From: Pseudoflavonifractor sp902362925
GTDB taxonomy: Bacteria > Bacillota > Clostridia > Oscillospirales > Oscillospiraceae
Assembly (NCBI GenBank): GCA_902362925.1
Contig: CABIYL010000009.1
Length of the DNA: 64,000 nt
Strand: one strand, 5' to 3'
The notes under the pieces are model-generated. The model was not told the DNA's origin, made no database searches, and was given only the letters and a program-made list of their open reading frames with translations. The translations under genes and the position numbers were made by a program. Shown here in pieces: positions 24,829 through 33,677 of the stretch (positions within the stretch are counted from its first letter, which is position 1; the number at the start of each line of letters is the position of its first letter).

Positions 24829-26201
24829 ACACGCTCCTCCTGATATCTGGCGCATGCCGACACGAAGCGGCGGGCCGCCTCGGGGCAGGCGCGGAAATGA
24901 AAATGGGGAAATCCGGCGTACATGGTGGGTGTGTGCCAGGCGCAGTCCCAGCTCCGGCTGCTGCCGGGCTTCTGTGCGTGGAAATCGGCGCCCGGCTTCC
25001 GGCTGTCCCAGTAGTGGAACTCGTGGGCGGGGAAGCCCTCTCCCGCCCGGCACAGCAGGCCGTCCTTCTGAGCTGTCAGGGTCACATATCCAAAACGGCC
25101 CAGCTTTCCGGTGTTGCGAGCCGGCCAGGGGAACACCCCCACCAGCGGCTGGTCAACACCCTCGCTGTCCTGCAAGTGCTCATGTAAATAGAGGAATCCG
25201 CCGCACTCGGCCACGGTGGGCATGCCGCCCTCCACGGCGGAGCGGATTGCTTTTAACATCTCGGTATTTTGGGCCAGCTCACTGGCGAAAATCTCTGGGT
25301 AGCCTCCCCCCAGATAGAGTCCAGCGCAGCCCTCCGGCAGCTTCTTGTCCTCCAGGGGAGAGAAGGGCACCAGTTCCGCCCCCACCTGCTCCAGAGCGTC
25401 CAGACCGTCGGCGTAGTAGAAGCAGAAGGCCTTGTCCTTGGCCACGGCGATACGGGGTCTGCCGGGTACGGGGGGCGGAAGGGGCTCTTCCTCGAATTTC
25501 AGGGGGGGTGCTGACTTGGCCAGGGCCAGCAGGCCGTCCAGGTCCACCGTCTCCTCGGCCTGAGCGGACAGAGCGGACAGCTTCTCCTTCAGATTGGCCA
25601 CCTCCGCTGCGGTGACCAGGCCCAGGTGGCGGCTCTCCAGTGCGCAGTCCTTCCGCTCCGGAAGAAAGCCATATACCTTTACACCTGTCTCCCCCTCAAT
25701 AGCTTCTCTCAGCCGGGGGTAGAGCATGGGAGAGATACGGTTGAGGATCACACCAGCGATACCGCTGTCGCTGCGGAAGTCCTTGATACCCTTCACCGCG
25801 GCAGCCGCCGACAGCCCCATGCCACGGCCGTCCAGCACCAGCACGGCGGGAGTGCCTGTGGCCTTGGAGAGGTGGTAGGCGCTGGCCTGGGTGCCCATGG
25901 CCACGCCGTCGTAGTACCCCATGACCCCCTCGATGACCGAGACGCCGCAGTCCTTACCGTTCTCCCAGAGGAGCTGGCGGGCCAGGTTCTCCCCGCAGAA
26001 GAACAGGTCCAGGTTGCGGCTCTTGGCCCCGATGATCTCACTGTGGAACATGGGGTCGATGTAGTCCGGGCCACACTTGAAAGAGGCAGGGGACAGTCCC
26101 CGGTTCACCAAAGCCTGGAGAATGGCGCAGGTGACGGTGGTCTTGCCGCCGCCGCTGGACGGGGCGCAGAGCAGGAGCCGGGGCAGCGCCCCGCCGCTCA
26201 T
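24825..26201 (-). CDS. cbiA: Cobyrinic acid a,c-diamide synthase
   Basis: CbiA amidates the a and c carboxylates of cobyrinic acid. The 458-residue protein has an N-terminal P-loop, SSGGGKTTVTCAIL, and a C-terminal class-I glutamine amidotransferase domain with the nucleophile in VAECGGFLYLH. It overlaps cobT and cbiET by four bases at its two ends, so translation is coupled through this stretch. Confidence 0.96.
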   Translation of the reverse strand: MSGGALPRLLLCAPSSGGGKTTVTCAILQALVNRGLSPASFKCGPDYIDPMFHSEIIGAKSRNLDLFFCGENLARQLLWENGKDCGVSVIEGVMGYYDGVAMGTQASAYHLSKATGTPAVLVLDGRGMGLSAAAAVKGIKDFRSDSGIAGVILNRISPMLYPRLREAIEGETGVKVYGFLPERKDCALESRHLGLVTAAEVANLKEKLSALSAQAEETVDLDGLLALAKSAPPLKFEEEPLPPPVPGRPRIAVAKDKAFCFYYADGLDALEQVGAELVPFSPLEDKKLPEGCAGLYLGGGYPEIFASELAQNTEMLKAIRSAVEGGMPTVAECGGFLYLHEHLQDSEGVDQPLVGVFPWPARNTGKLGRFGYVTLTAQKDGLLCRAGEGFPAHEFHYWDSRKPGADFHAQKPGSSRSWDCAWHTPTMYAGFPHFHFRACPEAARRFVSACARYQEERV

Positions 26202-27412
26202 CCCTGTCCCTCCCCGGAGATCAGAAACACCGGGTTCTGGGCGTTCATCATGTGGTAGGGGCCCACGGCTCTGGCCTTGCTGACGGAGATCTGGGCGATC
26301 TCCACATTGGCCAGGCCCATGCCCTCAAAGCACCGCATGGCCTCCCCCAGGGTCTCCAGGGTGATGGCGGCGGCCACTACACGGGCGGCGGGGTTCTTGC
26401 GCAGCACAATGCCCAGAATCTCCCCCAGGCTGCCCGAGGTGCCGCCCAGGAACACCCGGTCGGGAGCGGGCAGCCCCTCCAGAGCACCGGGGGCCTCACC
26501 GGCCACCAGGTGGAGGTTGGACACGCCGAATCTGGCCTTGTTCTTGGACAGGAGCTCCAAAGCCTCCTGCTTCTTCTCAATGGCGAACACGTCGCCGTCG
26601 GGGATGGACCGGGCGCACTCCACCGACACCGAACCGGTGCCAGCACCCACGTCCCACACCTTCTGGCCCGGCTCCAGGCGGAGCTTTACCAGGGCCAGGG
26701 CCCGTACCTCCTCTTTGGTCATGGGCACGTCGCCCCGGATAAAGTCCTCGTCGGTGAGGGTGGGGATGTAGGCCCTGCCCTTGTCGGGGTTGGGGTTGAC
26801 CGCCAGCATCACGGCCAGGGAGTCAAACTCCTCCTCGGCCATCTCCTGGGCGGTGCCGTAGGTGACGCGCTCGTCCTCGTAGGACAGCCGCTCGCCCACC
26901 CACACCTTGACCTTGCCCAGGCCCCGATCCCGCAGGCGGGCGCACAGCTCGGCGGGGCCGCTGCTCCCGCCGGTGAGGAAGAAGGTCTTGGCGTTGCGGC
27001 CCACCTCGGCGGCGGCGTCACAGCTGCGGCCGTGGGCGCTGACCAGATGGACATCCTGCCAGGTGGTGTGAATCCGGGCGCAGAAGTACACCAGACTGCT
27101 GATGCCGGGGATAGCGATGACCTCCCGCTCCTCCTCCAGAAGGGGGTAGAGGTTCTTGGCGCCGCTGTAAAAGCCCACGTCGCCGGACAGCAGCACGCCC
27201 ACGGTGCAGCGGTTGTCCTGGCTGAGGATGCAGTCGGCAATCTCCTGGGCGGGGATAATGGCCTGCGTCTCCTTGCCCTTGTCCTGCCAGGGCTCCAGCA
27301 GACGGGGTGCGCCGATGAGCAGGTCGCAGGCGTCAATGGCGTCGGCGGCATCGACGGTCAGGGTACCGCCGTCTCCCATGCCCACGCCGATCAGATAAAC
27401 CGGGCTCTTCAT
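26198..27412 (-). CDS. cbiET: Fused cobalt-precorrin-7 C5-methyltransferase / C15-methyltransferase (decarboxylating)
   Basis: A 404-residue fusion. Residues about 1-205 are the CbiE methylase (YLIGVGMGDGGTLTV). Residues about 215-404 are CbiT, a Rossmann SAM methyltransferase with VWDVGAGTGSVSVECA. Together they methylate C5 and C15 and decarboxylate the acetate at C12. The same domain order occurs in CobL of the aerobic path. Context here is anaerobic. Confidence 0.95.
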   Translation of the reverse strand: MKSPVYLIGVGMGDGGTLTVDAADAIDACDLLIGAPRLLEPWQDKGKETQAIIPAQEIADCILSQDNRCTVGVLLSGDVGFYSGAKNLYPLLEEEREVIAIPGISSLVYFCARIHTTWQDVHLVSAHGRSCDAAAEVGRNAKTFFLTGGSSGPAELCARLRDRGLGKVKVWVGERLSYEDERVTYGTAQEMAEEEFDSLAVMLAVNPNPDKGRAYIPTLTDEDFIRGDVPMTKEEVRALALVKLRLEPGQKVWDVGAGTGSVSVECARSIPDGDVFAIEKKQEALELLSKNKARFGVSNLHLVAGEAPGALEGLPAPDRVFLGGTSGSLGEILGIVLRKNPAARVVAAAITLETLGEAMRCFEGMGLANVEIAQISVSKARAVGPYHMMNAQNPVFLISGEGQG

Positions 27413-27427
27413 GGTTCTTTCTCTCCT

Positions 27428-28183
27428 TTATTTCTCCGTCCAGGGCCGGTTCAGGAAGGATTTCATCTCCAGCATGGTCAGTCCGTTCTCCGGACAGGGG
27501 CGGTCGATGAGGAGCAGATTCGCCCGCACCTCGGCGGCAGCCGCTGCCTTCTGCCAGAAGCCGCCGTTCTTTCCGCTGGCCTTGGTGACCATCACGCTGA
27601 TGTTGAATTGCTTCATCATGGCAATGTTGAGCTCCTTGGAAAAGGGGCCCTGCATGCAGATGATGTGGGCCGGGGGGAATCCCAGCTCCAGGCAGCGGTT
27701 CAGGGAGTCCAGGGCGGGCAGCACACGGGGAAATACCCGCTCCCGCAGACCGGGGACTGCGTAGCAGTCCAGCTCCTTGCTGCCGGTGGTGAGGAGGATG
27801 TTGCCCTCCATACCCAGCAGCATCTCTGCCGCTGTCTTGGCGTCGGGGGCGTGGAACCAGCTCTCGTCGTCGGGCACGTCCTCCCGCACCAGCCGGAGAT
27901 AGGGCACACCGGCCGCTCCCGCAGCCGCTTTCAGATTGGCACTGACCACGGAGGCGTAGGGGTGGGTGGCGTCCACCACGTAGTCAAAATGCCCTGCCGC
28001 CAGCAGGTCGGCCATGCCATTCTGGTCCAGCCGTCCCACATGGACGGTGACGCCCGCTCCCTCCGGGACCAGGGTGCCGCCGTACTCGGTGGCGGCACAG
28101 TAGGTCACCTTGTCTCCCCGCTCATCCAGCCACTGGGCCAGCATGCGGCCCTCGGTGGTGCCGCCGAAGAGCAGAATTTCCAC
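27428..28183 (-). CDS. cbiJ: Cobalt-precorrin-6A reductase
   Basis: An NADPH-dependent reductase of the corrin macrocycle. The 251-residue protein begins with a nucleotide-binding motif, LLFGGTTEGRMLAQWL, and contains YVVDATHPYA, both typical of CbiJ/CobK. It sits between cbiH and cbiET, 15 bases ahead of the latter, and belongs to the riboswitch 3 transcript. Confidence 0.94.
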   Translation of the reverse strand: MEILLFGGTTEGRMLAQWLDERGDKVTYCAATEYGGTLVPEGAGVTVHVGRLDQNGMADLLAAGHFDYVVDATHPYASVVSANLKAAAGAAGVPYLRLVREDVPDDESWFHAPDAKTAAEMLLGMEGNILLTTGSKELDCYAVPGLRERVFPRVLPALDSLNRCLELGFPPAHIICMQGPFSKELNIAMMKQFNISVMVTKASGKNGGFWQKAAAAAEVRANLLLIDRPCPENGLTMLEMKSFLNRPWTEK

Positions 28184-28210
28184 GCTGATTCCTCCTTTTA
28201 CCCGGGATGC

Positions 28211-28954
28211 TTACTCCTCCCGGGAACCCACGCCCCGGTAGCCACGGGGTGTGACCATCTTGCCGTTCAGGTTCATGGTGGCGCTGCTGCCCACAAATAC
28301 AGTAGTAAACATATCCACCTTCTCGTCTCTCAGCTCGCCCAGAGTAAAAAGCTTGCACTCCTCACCCTCACGGCCGATGTTGCGCACCCAGCCGCACACG
28401 GTGTTGGGGTCTTTGACCTTCAGAAGGATGTCGCAGGCACGGCGCAGGTGGTCGGGACGGCTGTGGCTCATGGGGTTGTAGATGCACAGGGCAAAGTCCG
28501 CCTCAGCGGCGCAGGTGAGCCGCTTCTCAATGAGCTCCCAGGGGGTGAGCAGGTCGGACAGGGACACCACGGCAAAGTCGTGGGTCAGGGGCGCGCCCAG
28601 CACAGCGGCGCCGCCGCAGGCAGCGGTGATGCCGGGCACCACCTCGATGTCCACCGGCGGATAGTCCTGGGCCACCTCGTAGATGAGGCCCGCCATGCCG
28701 TACACGCCGGAGTCGCCGGAGCACACCATGGCCACGTCGTGACCCTCCACGGCGGCCTCTACCGCAGCCCGGCACCGGTCTACTTCCTTGCGCATACCGG
28801 TGGAGCGGTACTCCTTGTCGGGGAACTCGTCCTTGATCAGGGCCACATAGGCGGTGTAGCCCACCACCAGGTCGCAGGCGGCCAGGGCCTCTCTGGCCCG
28901 GCCGGTCAGGTCGGCGCCCGCGCCGGGGCCCAGACCGATTACGGTCACTTTCAT
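28211..28954 (-). CDS. cbiH: Cobalt-precorrin-3 C17-methyltransferase
   Basis: CbiH methylates C17 and drives ring contraction. The 247-residue protein is a tetrapyrrole methylase with VIGLGPGAGADLTGRA at residues 4-19 and a VCSGDSGVYGMAGL motif. The start MKVTVIG at 28954 is preferred because it begins the conserved fold and an AGGTTTT run precedes it. It is a separate gene here, not fused to cbiG as in some relatives. Confidence 0.94.
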   Translation of the reverse strand: MKVTVIGLGPGAGADLTGRAREALAACDLVVGYTAYVALIKDEFPDKEYRSTGMRKEVDRCRAAVEAAVEGHDVAMVCSGDSGVYGMAGLIYEVAQDYPPVDIEVVPGITAACGGAAVLGAPLTHDFAVVSLSDLLTPWELIEKRLTCAAEADFALCIYNPMSHSRPDHLRRACDILLKVKDPNTVCGWVRNIGREGEECKLFTLGELRDEKVDMFTTVFVGSSATMNLNGKMVTPRGYRGVGSREE

Positions 28955-28996
28955 CCAAAAACCTCCATACGCGCCATAAGGCACGACATTTTCTTT

Positions 28997-30025
28997 TTAT
29001 TCAAAGGTGAGCCGCAGGGGCAGCAGGGCCGCCGCCACGGTGACGCCACCCGCCGCCCGCTTGCGGATGACCAGCTGTCCGCCGCCCATCACAGCGGAGC
29101 GCTCACAAACATTGTCCACCCCGGTGACCCCTTTCACGAAGTCAGAGGGAGTAAAGTCTCCCTCTGCCCGGAGCAGCTCCTCTGCGCTGTAACAGTTCAA
29201 TTTCCAGCCCCGGTGGGCACAGAAGGCAAGCAGCCCTGCCTCGTCCTTTTTCAGGTCGATGGTACCCACCCCGGCCACTGCTTTTGTGGAAAACCCGTGT
29301 TCCGCCAGAGCGGCGTCCACGGCGGCGGCAATGACCTCCTCGGTTGTGCCACGGCGGCAGCCGATGCCCAGCCGTAGCACCCGGGGCACCAGCCGCAGCT
29401 CCGTCTCAAAGGACAACGGGTCCGTCTTTGCGGTGACAGAAAACCCGATGTTCGCTTTTCCTGCCGTCACGCCCTTGGGTAAGACGCCGTCCACCGGGAA
29501 TTCACTGGCAAAGCCCACAGTTTCCCCCGCCAGAAGAGCGGCGGAAATGGCCTTGGCGGCCGTTCTGTCCTCAATGGCGAAGCCCTGCCGGGCGGCCCAC
29601 TGGTCCACGGCGAAAAGGCCGTTGACATCGGTGGCGGTGGAGACCGCCGCCTGTCCGCCGGTGAGGGCGGCGATGCGTCGGGCCAAGTCGTTGGCGCCCC
29701 CCACATGGCCGGACAGAAGGGGCACCACCCAGCGCCCCGCCTCGTCCACCGCCGCTACGGCGGGGTCGGTGAGCTTGTCCTTCACATAGGGCGCGATGGC
29801 CCGGACGGCGATGCCGCAGGCACCCACAAAGACAAGGCCGTCCGCCCGGGCAAATTCCCGGGCTGTCCAGTCCGCCAGGCTGTCCATAGCGGGCAGGCCC
29901 AGCGCCGGAGCCAGCCGGGCAGGGACGGTCAGGGAGCATTCCTCCCCCTCCGCCGTCAGGGCCGCCGCCAGCTGCCGCCCCAGCGCCGCCCCACGGGCGG
30001 TGAAGGCGGCCATGGCCAGCTTCAT
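28997..30025 (-). CDS. cbiG: Cobalt-precorrin-5A hydrolase
   Basis: CbiG opens the lactone of cobalt-precorrin-5A and releases acetaldehyde. The 342-residue protein has the conserved LSGHVGGANDLARRIAALTG segment in its central region and the C-terminal domain motif GIGCRRGTTEEVI. It overlaps cbiF by four bases. Both halves of the family are present and no truncation is seen. Confidence 0.94.
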   Translation of the reverse strand: MKLAMAAFTARGAALGRQLAAALTAEGEECSLTVPARLAPALGLPAMDSLADWTAREFARADGLVFVGACGIAVRAIAPYVKDKLTDPAVAAVDEAGRWVVPLLSGHVGGANDLARRIAALTGGQAAVSTATDVNGLFAVDQWAARQGFAIEDRTAAKAISAALLAGETVGFASEFPVDGVLPKGVTAGKANIGFSVTAKTDPLSFETELRLVPRVLRLGIGCRRGTTEEVIAAAVDAALAEHGFSTKAVAGVGTIDLKKDEAGLLAFCAHRGWKLNCYSAEELLRAEGDFTPSDFVKGVTGVDNVCERSAVMGGGQLVIRKRAAGGVTVAAALLPLRLTFE

Positions 30026-30780
30026 CCCTCGGTCCCCTTCCGGCAGCCGTGGGTGAAGGTGGGGTCGTAGAGCTTGGAGCGCTCATACTCGGTGCCCAGG
30101 AAACCGCCCACGGTGATGAGGGCGGTCTTGGTGACGTGGTTGTCCCTGGCGGTCTGGGCCAGGGTGGACACGGTGCAGCGGTACACCTTCTGGTCGGGCC
30201 AGGTGGCCTTATACACAATGGCCGCCGGTGTGTCGGGGGAATAGCCGCCCTTCATCAGCTCCTTCTCCACATCCTCCAGCAGACCGGTGGACAGGAAGAG
30301 CACCATAGTGCAGCCGTGGGAGGCCATCTTGGCCAGCGCCTCCCCTTCGGGCACGGGAGTGCGGCCCGCCATGCGGGTGATGATAACAGACTGGGATACA
30401 TCAGGCAGAGTATACTCTGCGTTGAGGGCCGCGGCAGCTCCGGAGAAGGAGGACACGCCGGGAGTCACGTCGTAGGACACGCCCATCTTGTCCAGCTCGT
30501 CCATCTGCTCCCGGATGGCGCCGTAGAGAGAGGGGTCGCCGGTGTGGAGCCGGACGGTGGTCTTGCCCTCCTGCTCGGCCTTCTCCATGACGGCGAGCAC
30601 TTCCTCCAGGGTCATGGACGCGCTGTCGTACACGGCGCAGCCCTCCTTGCGGCCCTCCAGCAGGGCCGGGTTCACCAGGGAACCGGCATAGATGATCACG
30701 TCGGCCTCAGCCAGCAGCCGGGCGCCCCGCAGGGTGATGAGATCAGGTGCGCCGGGACCGGCGCCGATAAAGTGTACCAT
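30022..30780 (-). CDS. cbiF: Cobalt-precorrin-4 C11-methyltransferase
   Basis: CbiF methylates C11. The 252-residue SAM-dependent tetrapyrrole methylase starts MVHFIGAGPGAPDLITLRG and has LHTGDPSLYGAIREQ, the usual second substrate loop. It overlaps cbiG by four bases and lies 18 bases after cbiD. Confidence 0.96.
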   Translation of the reverse strand: MVHFIGAGPGAPDLITLRGARLLAEADVIIYAGSLVNPALLEGRKEGCAVYDSASMTLEEVLAVMEKAEQEGKTTVRLHTGDPSLYGAIREQMDELDKMGVSYDVTPGVSSFSGAAAALNAEYTLPDVSQSVIITRMAGRTPVPEGEALAKMASHGCTMVLFLSTGLLEDVEKELMKGGYSPDTPAAIVYKATWPDQKVYRCTVSTLAQTARDNHVTKTALITVGGFLGTEYERSKLYDPTFTHGCRKGTEG

Positions 30781-30798
30781 ATCAGTGAGCCTCCGTTT

Positions 30799-31953
30799 TT
30801 ATGTTCTGTCATTATATTCCGTCCGGTGGCGCGCAAGCAGCCGCGCCGCACCGGGGGTCTGTCCCAAAATTCCAAACCGGTTGGAGAAAAAGAGGGCCTC
30901 AATCTCCATATCCGCCCCCGCTCTTGCCTTGAGCCGCCGGTCCAGCGCCGCTGCCAGGGAATCCATCACGGCCTCCTTCAGGCCGGCCTCCTCCAGCAGC
31001 TCCACCCCACCGTCGGTGGTGGGGGCGTCAAAGACCCGCTCCACCAGCGCCCGGTCACCGCCGCACAGGGCGGTGTGGGCGGCCATGGTCTCTCCCCGGC
31101 CGTCGGCAGTGCGGGAGTGGGTGTTCATAATACCCGCCGCCACCTTCACCAGCTTGCCCAGGTGGCCCACCAGCAGCAGGGACCGGAACCCCAGCCCCCT
31201 GGCGTGGTCGATGGCCTCGCCCACGTAGTTGCTGCACAGGGCCCAGCGGTCCAGCCGCAGGCCCAGCACATCCCGGGCAAAGTCCTCGCCGTAGTTGCCG
31301 GGGGTCACCAGCACTTCCTCCGCCCCACCGGCCCGCACCAGGTCCAGCTCCAGGTGGACCGAGCGAATCAGGGCCTCCTCGCTCATGGGCCGGACAATGC
31401 CGCTGGTACCCAGGATGGAGATACCTCCGTTGATGCCCAGCCGGGGGTTGAAGGTTCCGCCTGCCAGCCGCTGGCCCTCAGGCACGGAGATGACAGCTCT
31501 CAGACCGCCGGATGCCCCCGACTCCTGCAGCACAGCCTCGGCCTGCTCCCGGATCATCCGCCGTGGCGTGGAGTTGATGGCCGCCGCGCCCACAGGCTGG
31601 TCCAGACCGGGTCTGGTCACCCGGCCCACACCCTCGCCGCCGTCAATCTCCACACCGGGGGTATCCGTCCGCTCCACCCTGGCGAAAATCAGGGTGCCGT
31701 CAGTGATGTCCGGGTCGTCGCCCCCGTCCTTGCGGACGGCGCAGCACGCCCAGCCCGGTCCGGCGGAGAGCTCCAGCAGTTCGGCCTCCACCTGGATGCC
31801 CGCCGGGGTGTCCACCCGGACGGCGCTCAGCCGCCGTCCCAGAAGCAGCAGCTCCGCCGCCCCCCGGACCGCAGCCGCAGCGCAAGTGCCGGTGGTGTAG
31901 CCGCAGCGCAGCTTTCTGTCTCCCACATCAATATAATGTTCCAGCTTTGCCAT
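30799..31953 (-). CDS. cbiD: Cobalt-precorrin-5B C1-methyltransferase
   Basis: CbiD methylates C1 in the anaerobic pathway and marks this route. The 384-residue protein carries the signature GYTTGTCAAAA near its N-terminus. It is the first gene of the biosynthetic operon. The start MAKLEHYID is used because the upstream frame runs through the riboswitch terminator. Its message therefore begins only if the riboswitch permits read-through. Confidence 0.95.
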   Translation of the reverse strand: MAKLEHYIDVGDRKLRCGYTTGTCAAAAVRGAAELLLLGRRLSAVRVDTPAGIQVEAELLELSAGPGWACCAVRKDGGDDPDITDGTLIFARVERTDTPGVEIDGGEGVGRVTRPGLDQPVGAAAINSTPRRMIREQAEAVLQESGASGGLRAVISVPEGQRLAGGTFNPRLGINGGISILGTSGIVRPMSEEALIRSVHLELDLVRAGGAEEVLVTPGNYGEDFARDVLGLRLDRWALCSNYVGEAIDHARGLGFRSLLLVGHLGKLVKVAAGIMNTHSRTADGRGETMAAHTALCGGDRALVERVFDAPTTDGGVELLEEAGLKEAVMDSLAAALDRRLKARAGADMEIEALFFSNRFGILGQTPGAARLLARHRTEYNDRT

Positions 31954-31975
31954 AGCGCCTCCCGGGTCCAGCCGA

Positions 31976-32009
31976 CAAAAAAAGACCCCTTCCCAATGGG
32001 AAAGGGCCC
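31976..32009 (-). terminator. Riboswitch-controlled terminator before cbiD
   Basis: An 11-bp stem with arms GGCCCTTTCCC and GGGAAGGGGTC (one G-U near each end) is followed on the minus strand by seven U residues. It sits between the B12 box of riboswitch 3 and the cbiD start, making this riboswitch a transcriptional off-switch. Confidence 0.92.
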
Positions 32010-32054
32010 GCGTTTGACGTATGCCAGTACCCTCCACCTCAGAGTACGTACCGA

Positions 32055-32210
32055 ACTGCGGCAGGTCTCCTGGCTTGCGCTTCATCCTCCAGCGTCCCTT
32101 CTCGGCTTCCTCGCCAATGGACTGACGCTCTCGTCTGCGCTTACAGTAGAGGTAAGACTGCGCCGGATTTTCACCGGTCTTCCCTGTTAGGCGGCTGTGT
32201 GCCGCACCGC
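32055..32210 (-). promoter_or_regulatory. Cobalamin riboswitch 3 (biosynthetic operon)
   Basis: The minus strand contains GACCGGTGAAAATCCGGCGC (about 32160-32180), followed by the expected variable arms. A B12 box of the type AGCCAGGAGACCTGCC lies at 32056-32076. TGCGGC at 32201-32206 can pair with GCCGCA to close P1. The terminator at 31976-32009 follows directly. It controls cbiD and, by operon structure, the downstream genes to cbiK. Confidence 0.95.
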
Positions 32211-32341
32211 GTCCGAACTATTATTCAACTTGTCCGTACATCCGGACCAGGTGGGGTCAGAAGGCCGTCCGAAGAGATGGAAAACGTCTTCCGCTTTCAT
32301 CCTTCTGAACAAATTTCCTCCGGCTCCTCACCCGTTTTTTT

Positions 32342-32370
32342 AGCATATCACAAACGGCCCCGCAACGCAA
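32342..32370 (-). promoter_or_regulatory. Sigma-A-type promoter of the cobalamin operon
   Basis: TTGCGT (32370-32365) and TATGCT (32347-32342) are spaced by exactly 17 bases on the minus strand, with A/U-rich sequence just downstream. The predicted start lies about 125 bases before the riboswitch aptamer. It is the only good promoter in the gap between deoC and cbiD. Confidence 0.72.
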
Positions 32371-32443
32371 GACCATCCTCCCATTTTTACCAGCTTCAAC
32401 CCTCCATTTTTTACAGGGTGAACATCTGTCCTTGAGACAAAGA

Positions 32444-32477
32444 GGCGGGAGAGCCGTGCTTCCACAACTCTCCCGCC
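32444..32477 (-). terminator. Terminator after deoC
   Basis: A 10-bp stem (GGCGGGAGAG with CTCTCCCGCC) and a 14-base loop lie 29 bases after the deoC stop. On the minus strand it is followed by a short U-rich stretch, so it is a moderate intrinsic terminator. Confidence 0.7.
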
Positions 32478-32505
32478 CCATTGACGCTGTATGCTCTTTT
32501 TCGGC

Positions 32506-33222
32506 TTAGTAGCCGGCCTTGGGTGCGCTCTCACCGGCGGAGGGGCCGGCGATGATCTTGATGCCCGCGCTGGCGCCCAGACGGTTGGCACCGGCCTCAA
32601 TCATGGCCACCGCATCCTCATAGGTGCGGATACCGCCGGAGGCCTTCACACCCATCTCGGGGCCCACGGTCTCCCGCATGAGGCGCACGTCCTCCACAGT
32701 GGCGCCGCCCTTGGAGTAGCCGGTGGAGGTCTTGACAAAGGCCGCGCCCGCATTCTTGCAGATGGTGCAGGCCTTGACCTTTTCCTCATCGGTGAGCAGG
32801 CAGGTCTCCAGAATGACCTTCACGCCCGCCTTGCCGTCCGTGGCCTTCACCACGCCGGCCACGTCCCGCTCCACCAAGTCCCAGTCGCCGGACTTGATGG
32901 CGCCCACGTTGATGACCATGTCCACCTCACGGGCGCCGTTGGCCACCGCGTCCTGGGTCTCAAAGGCCTTGGCCTCGGGGGTCTGGGTGCCGAAGGGGAA
33001 ACCAATGACGCAGCAGGGGGTCACATCGCTGCCGGCGAGCTGTTCCGCCACATAGCGGGTATAGGAGGGATTGACGCACACACTGGCAAAGTGGTGCTCC
33101 TTGGCCTCGTCGCACACCTTTTTGATGTCCGCCACGGAGGCCTCGGGCTTGAGAAGGGTATGATCGATGTAGGCGGCGAGGGAGGCGGGGTCCATGTTCT
33201 TCTTGTTCATTTCCACTGCCAT
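32506..33222 (-). CDS. deoC: Deoxyribose-phosphate aldolase
   Basis: DeoC cleaves 2-deoxyribose-5-phosphate to acetaldehyde and glyceraldehyde-3-phosphate in deoxynucleoside breakdown. The 238-residue protein has the Schiff-base lysine in AAFVKTSTGYSKGGAT, the catalytic aspartate region EVDMVINVGAIKSG, and a second lysine in GVKASGGIRT. AAAGG five bases before the ATG at 33222 supports that start. It is monocistronic; no other deo gene is adjacent. Confidence 0.96.
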   Translation of the reverse strand: MAVEMNKKNMDPASLAAYIDHTLLKPEASVADIKKVCDEAKEHHFASVCVNPSYTRYVAEQLAGSDVTPCCVIGFPFGTQTPEAKAFETQDAVANGAREVDMVINVGAIKSGDWDLVERDVAGVVKATDGKAGVKVILETCLLTDEEKVKACTICKNAGAAFVKTSTGYSKGGATVEDVRLMRETVGPEMGVKASGGIRTYEDAVAMIEAGANRLGASAGIKIIAGPSAGESAPKAGY

Positions 33223-33353
33223 TCATTCCTTTCCTGCGACGAAATGCCTGCCGCGCCACTGTTCCAGGCGGCGGCTTCCCGTGCTATTGATTTTAATTAA
33301 GGATATCATACCCCCGGCGCTTGTTTCAAGGCCAGTAGTCCATTTGCGGAAAT

Positions 33354-33620
33354 TTATGTTCTGCAGTTGGCCAGAACCTCAGCCAGGGTCTCCACGGCCT
33401 CCTTCTCGTCCTCGCCGTCGGCGGAGAGGATGACCTCTTCCCCCTGGGCCAGGCCCAGCGCCAGGAGCATAATGATGGATTTTCCATCCGCCTTGCTCTC
33501 TTCGCCGACCCGCTGAATTCCGATCTGGGACTTGAACTTTCCCGCCTGGCTGACAAAGTCGGCCGCAGGCCGGGCGTGAAGCCCGCTCTTGTTCTGGATT
33601 GTAATCTGTTTGGAGTACAT
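33354..33620 (-). CDS. ptsH: HPr-family phosphocarrier protein
   Basis: An 88-residue cytoplasmic phosphocarrier. The active His15 is in KSGLHARPA, and a regulatory serine (Ser48 here, equivalent to HPr Ser46) is in DGKSIIMLL. It can therefore act in PTS phosphotransfer and be phosphorylated by HPr kinase for catabolite control. The start MYSKQIT has AAGGGG about eight bases upstream. No PTS enzyme I or EII gene adjoins it, so whether it serves PTS or mainly regulation is open. Confidence 0.94.
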   Translation of the reverse strand: MYSKQITIQNKSGLHARPAADFVSQAGKFKSQIGIQRVGEESKADGKSIIMLLALGLAQGEEVILSADGEDEKEAVETLAEVLANCRT

Positions 33621-33677
33621 GCCATGGTCCCCTTTCTGCCACGATTTTTGTATCACCGGCGCCTCTGCGCCGTCAGG

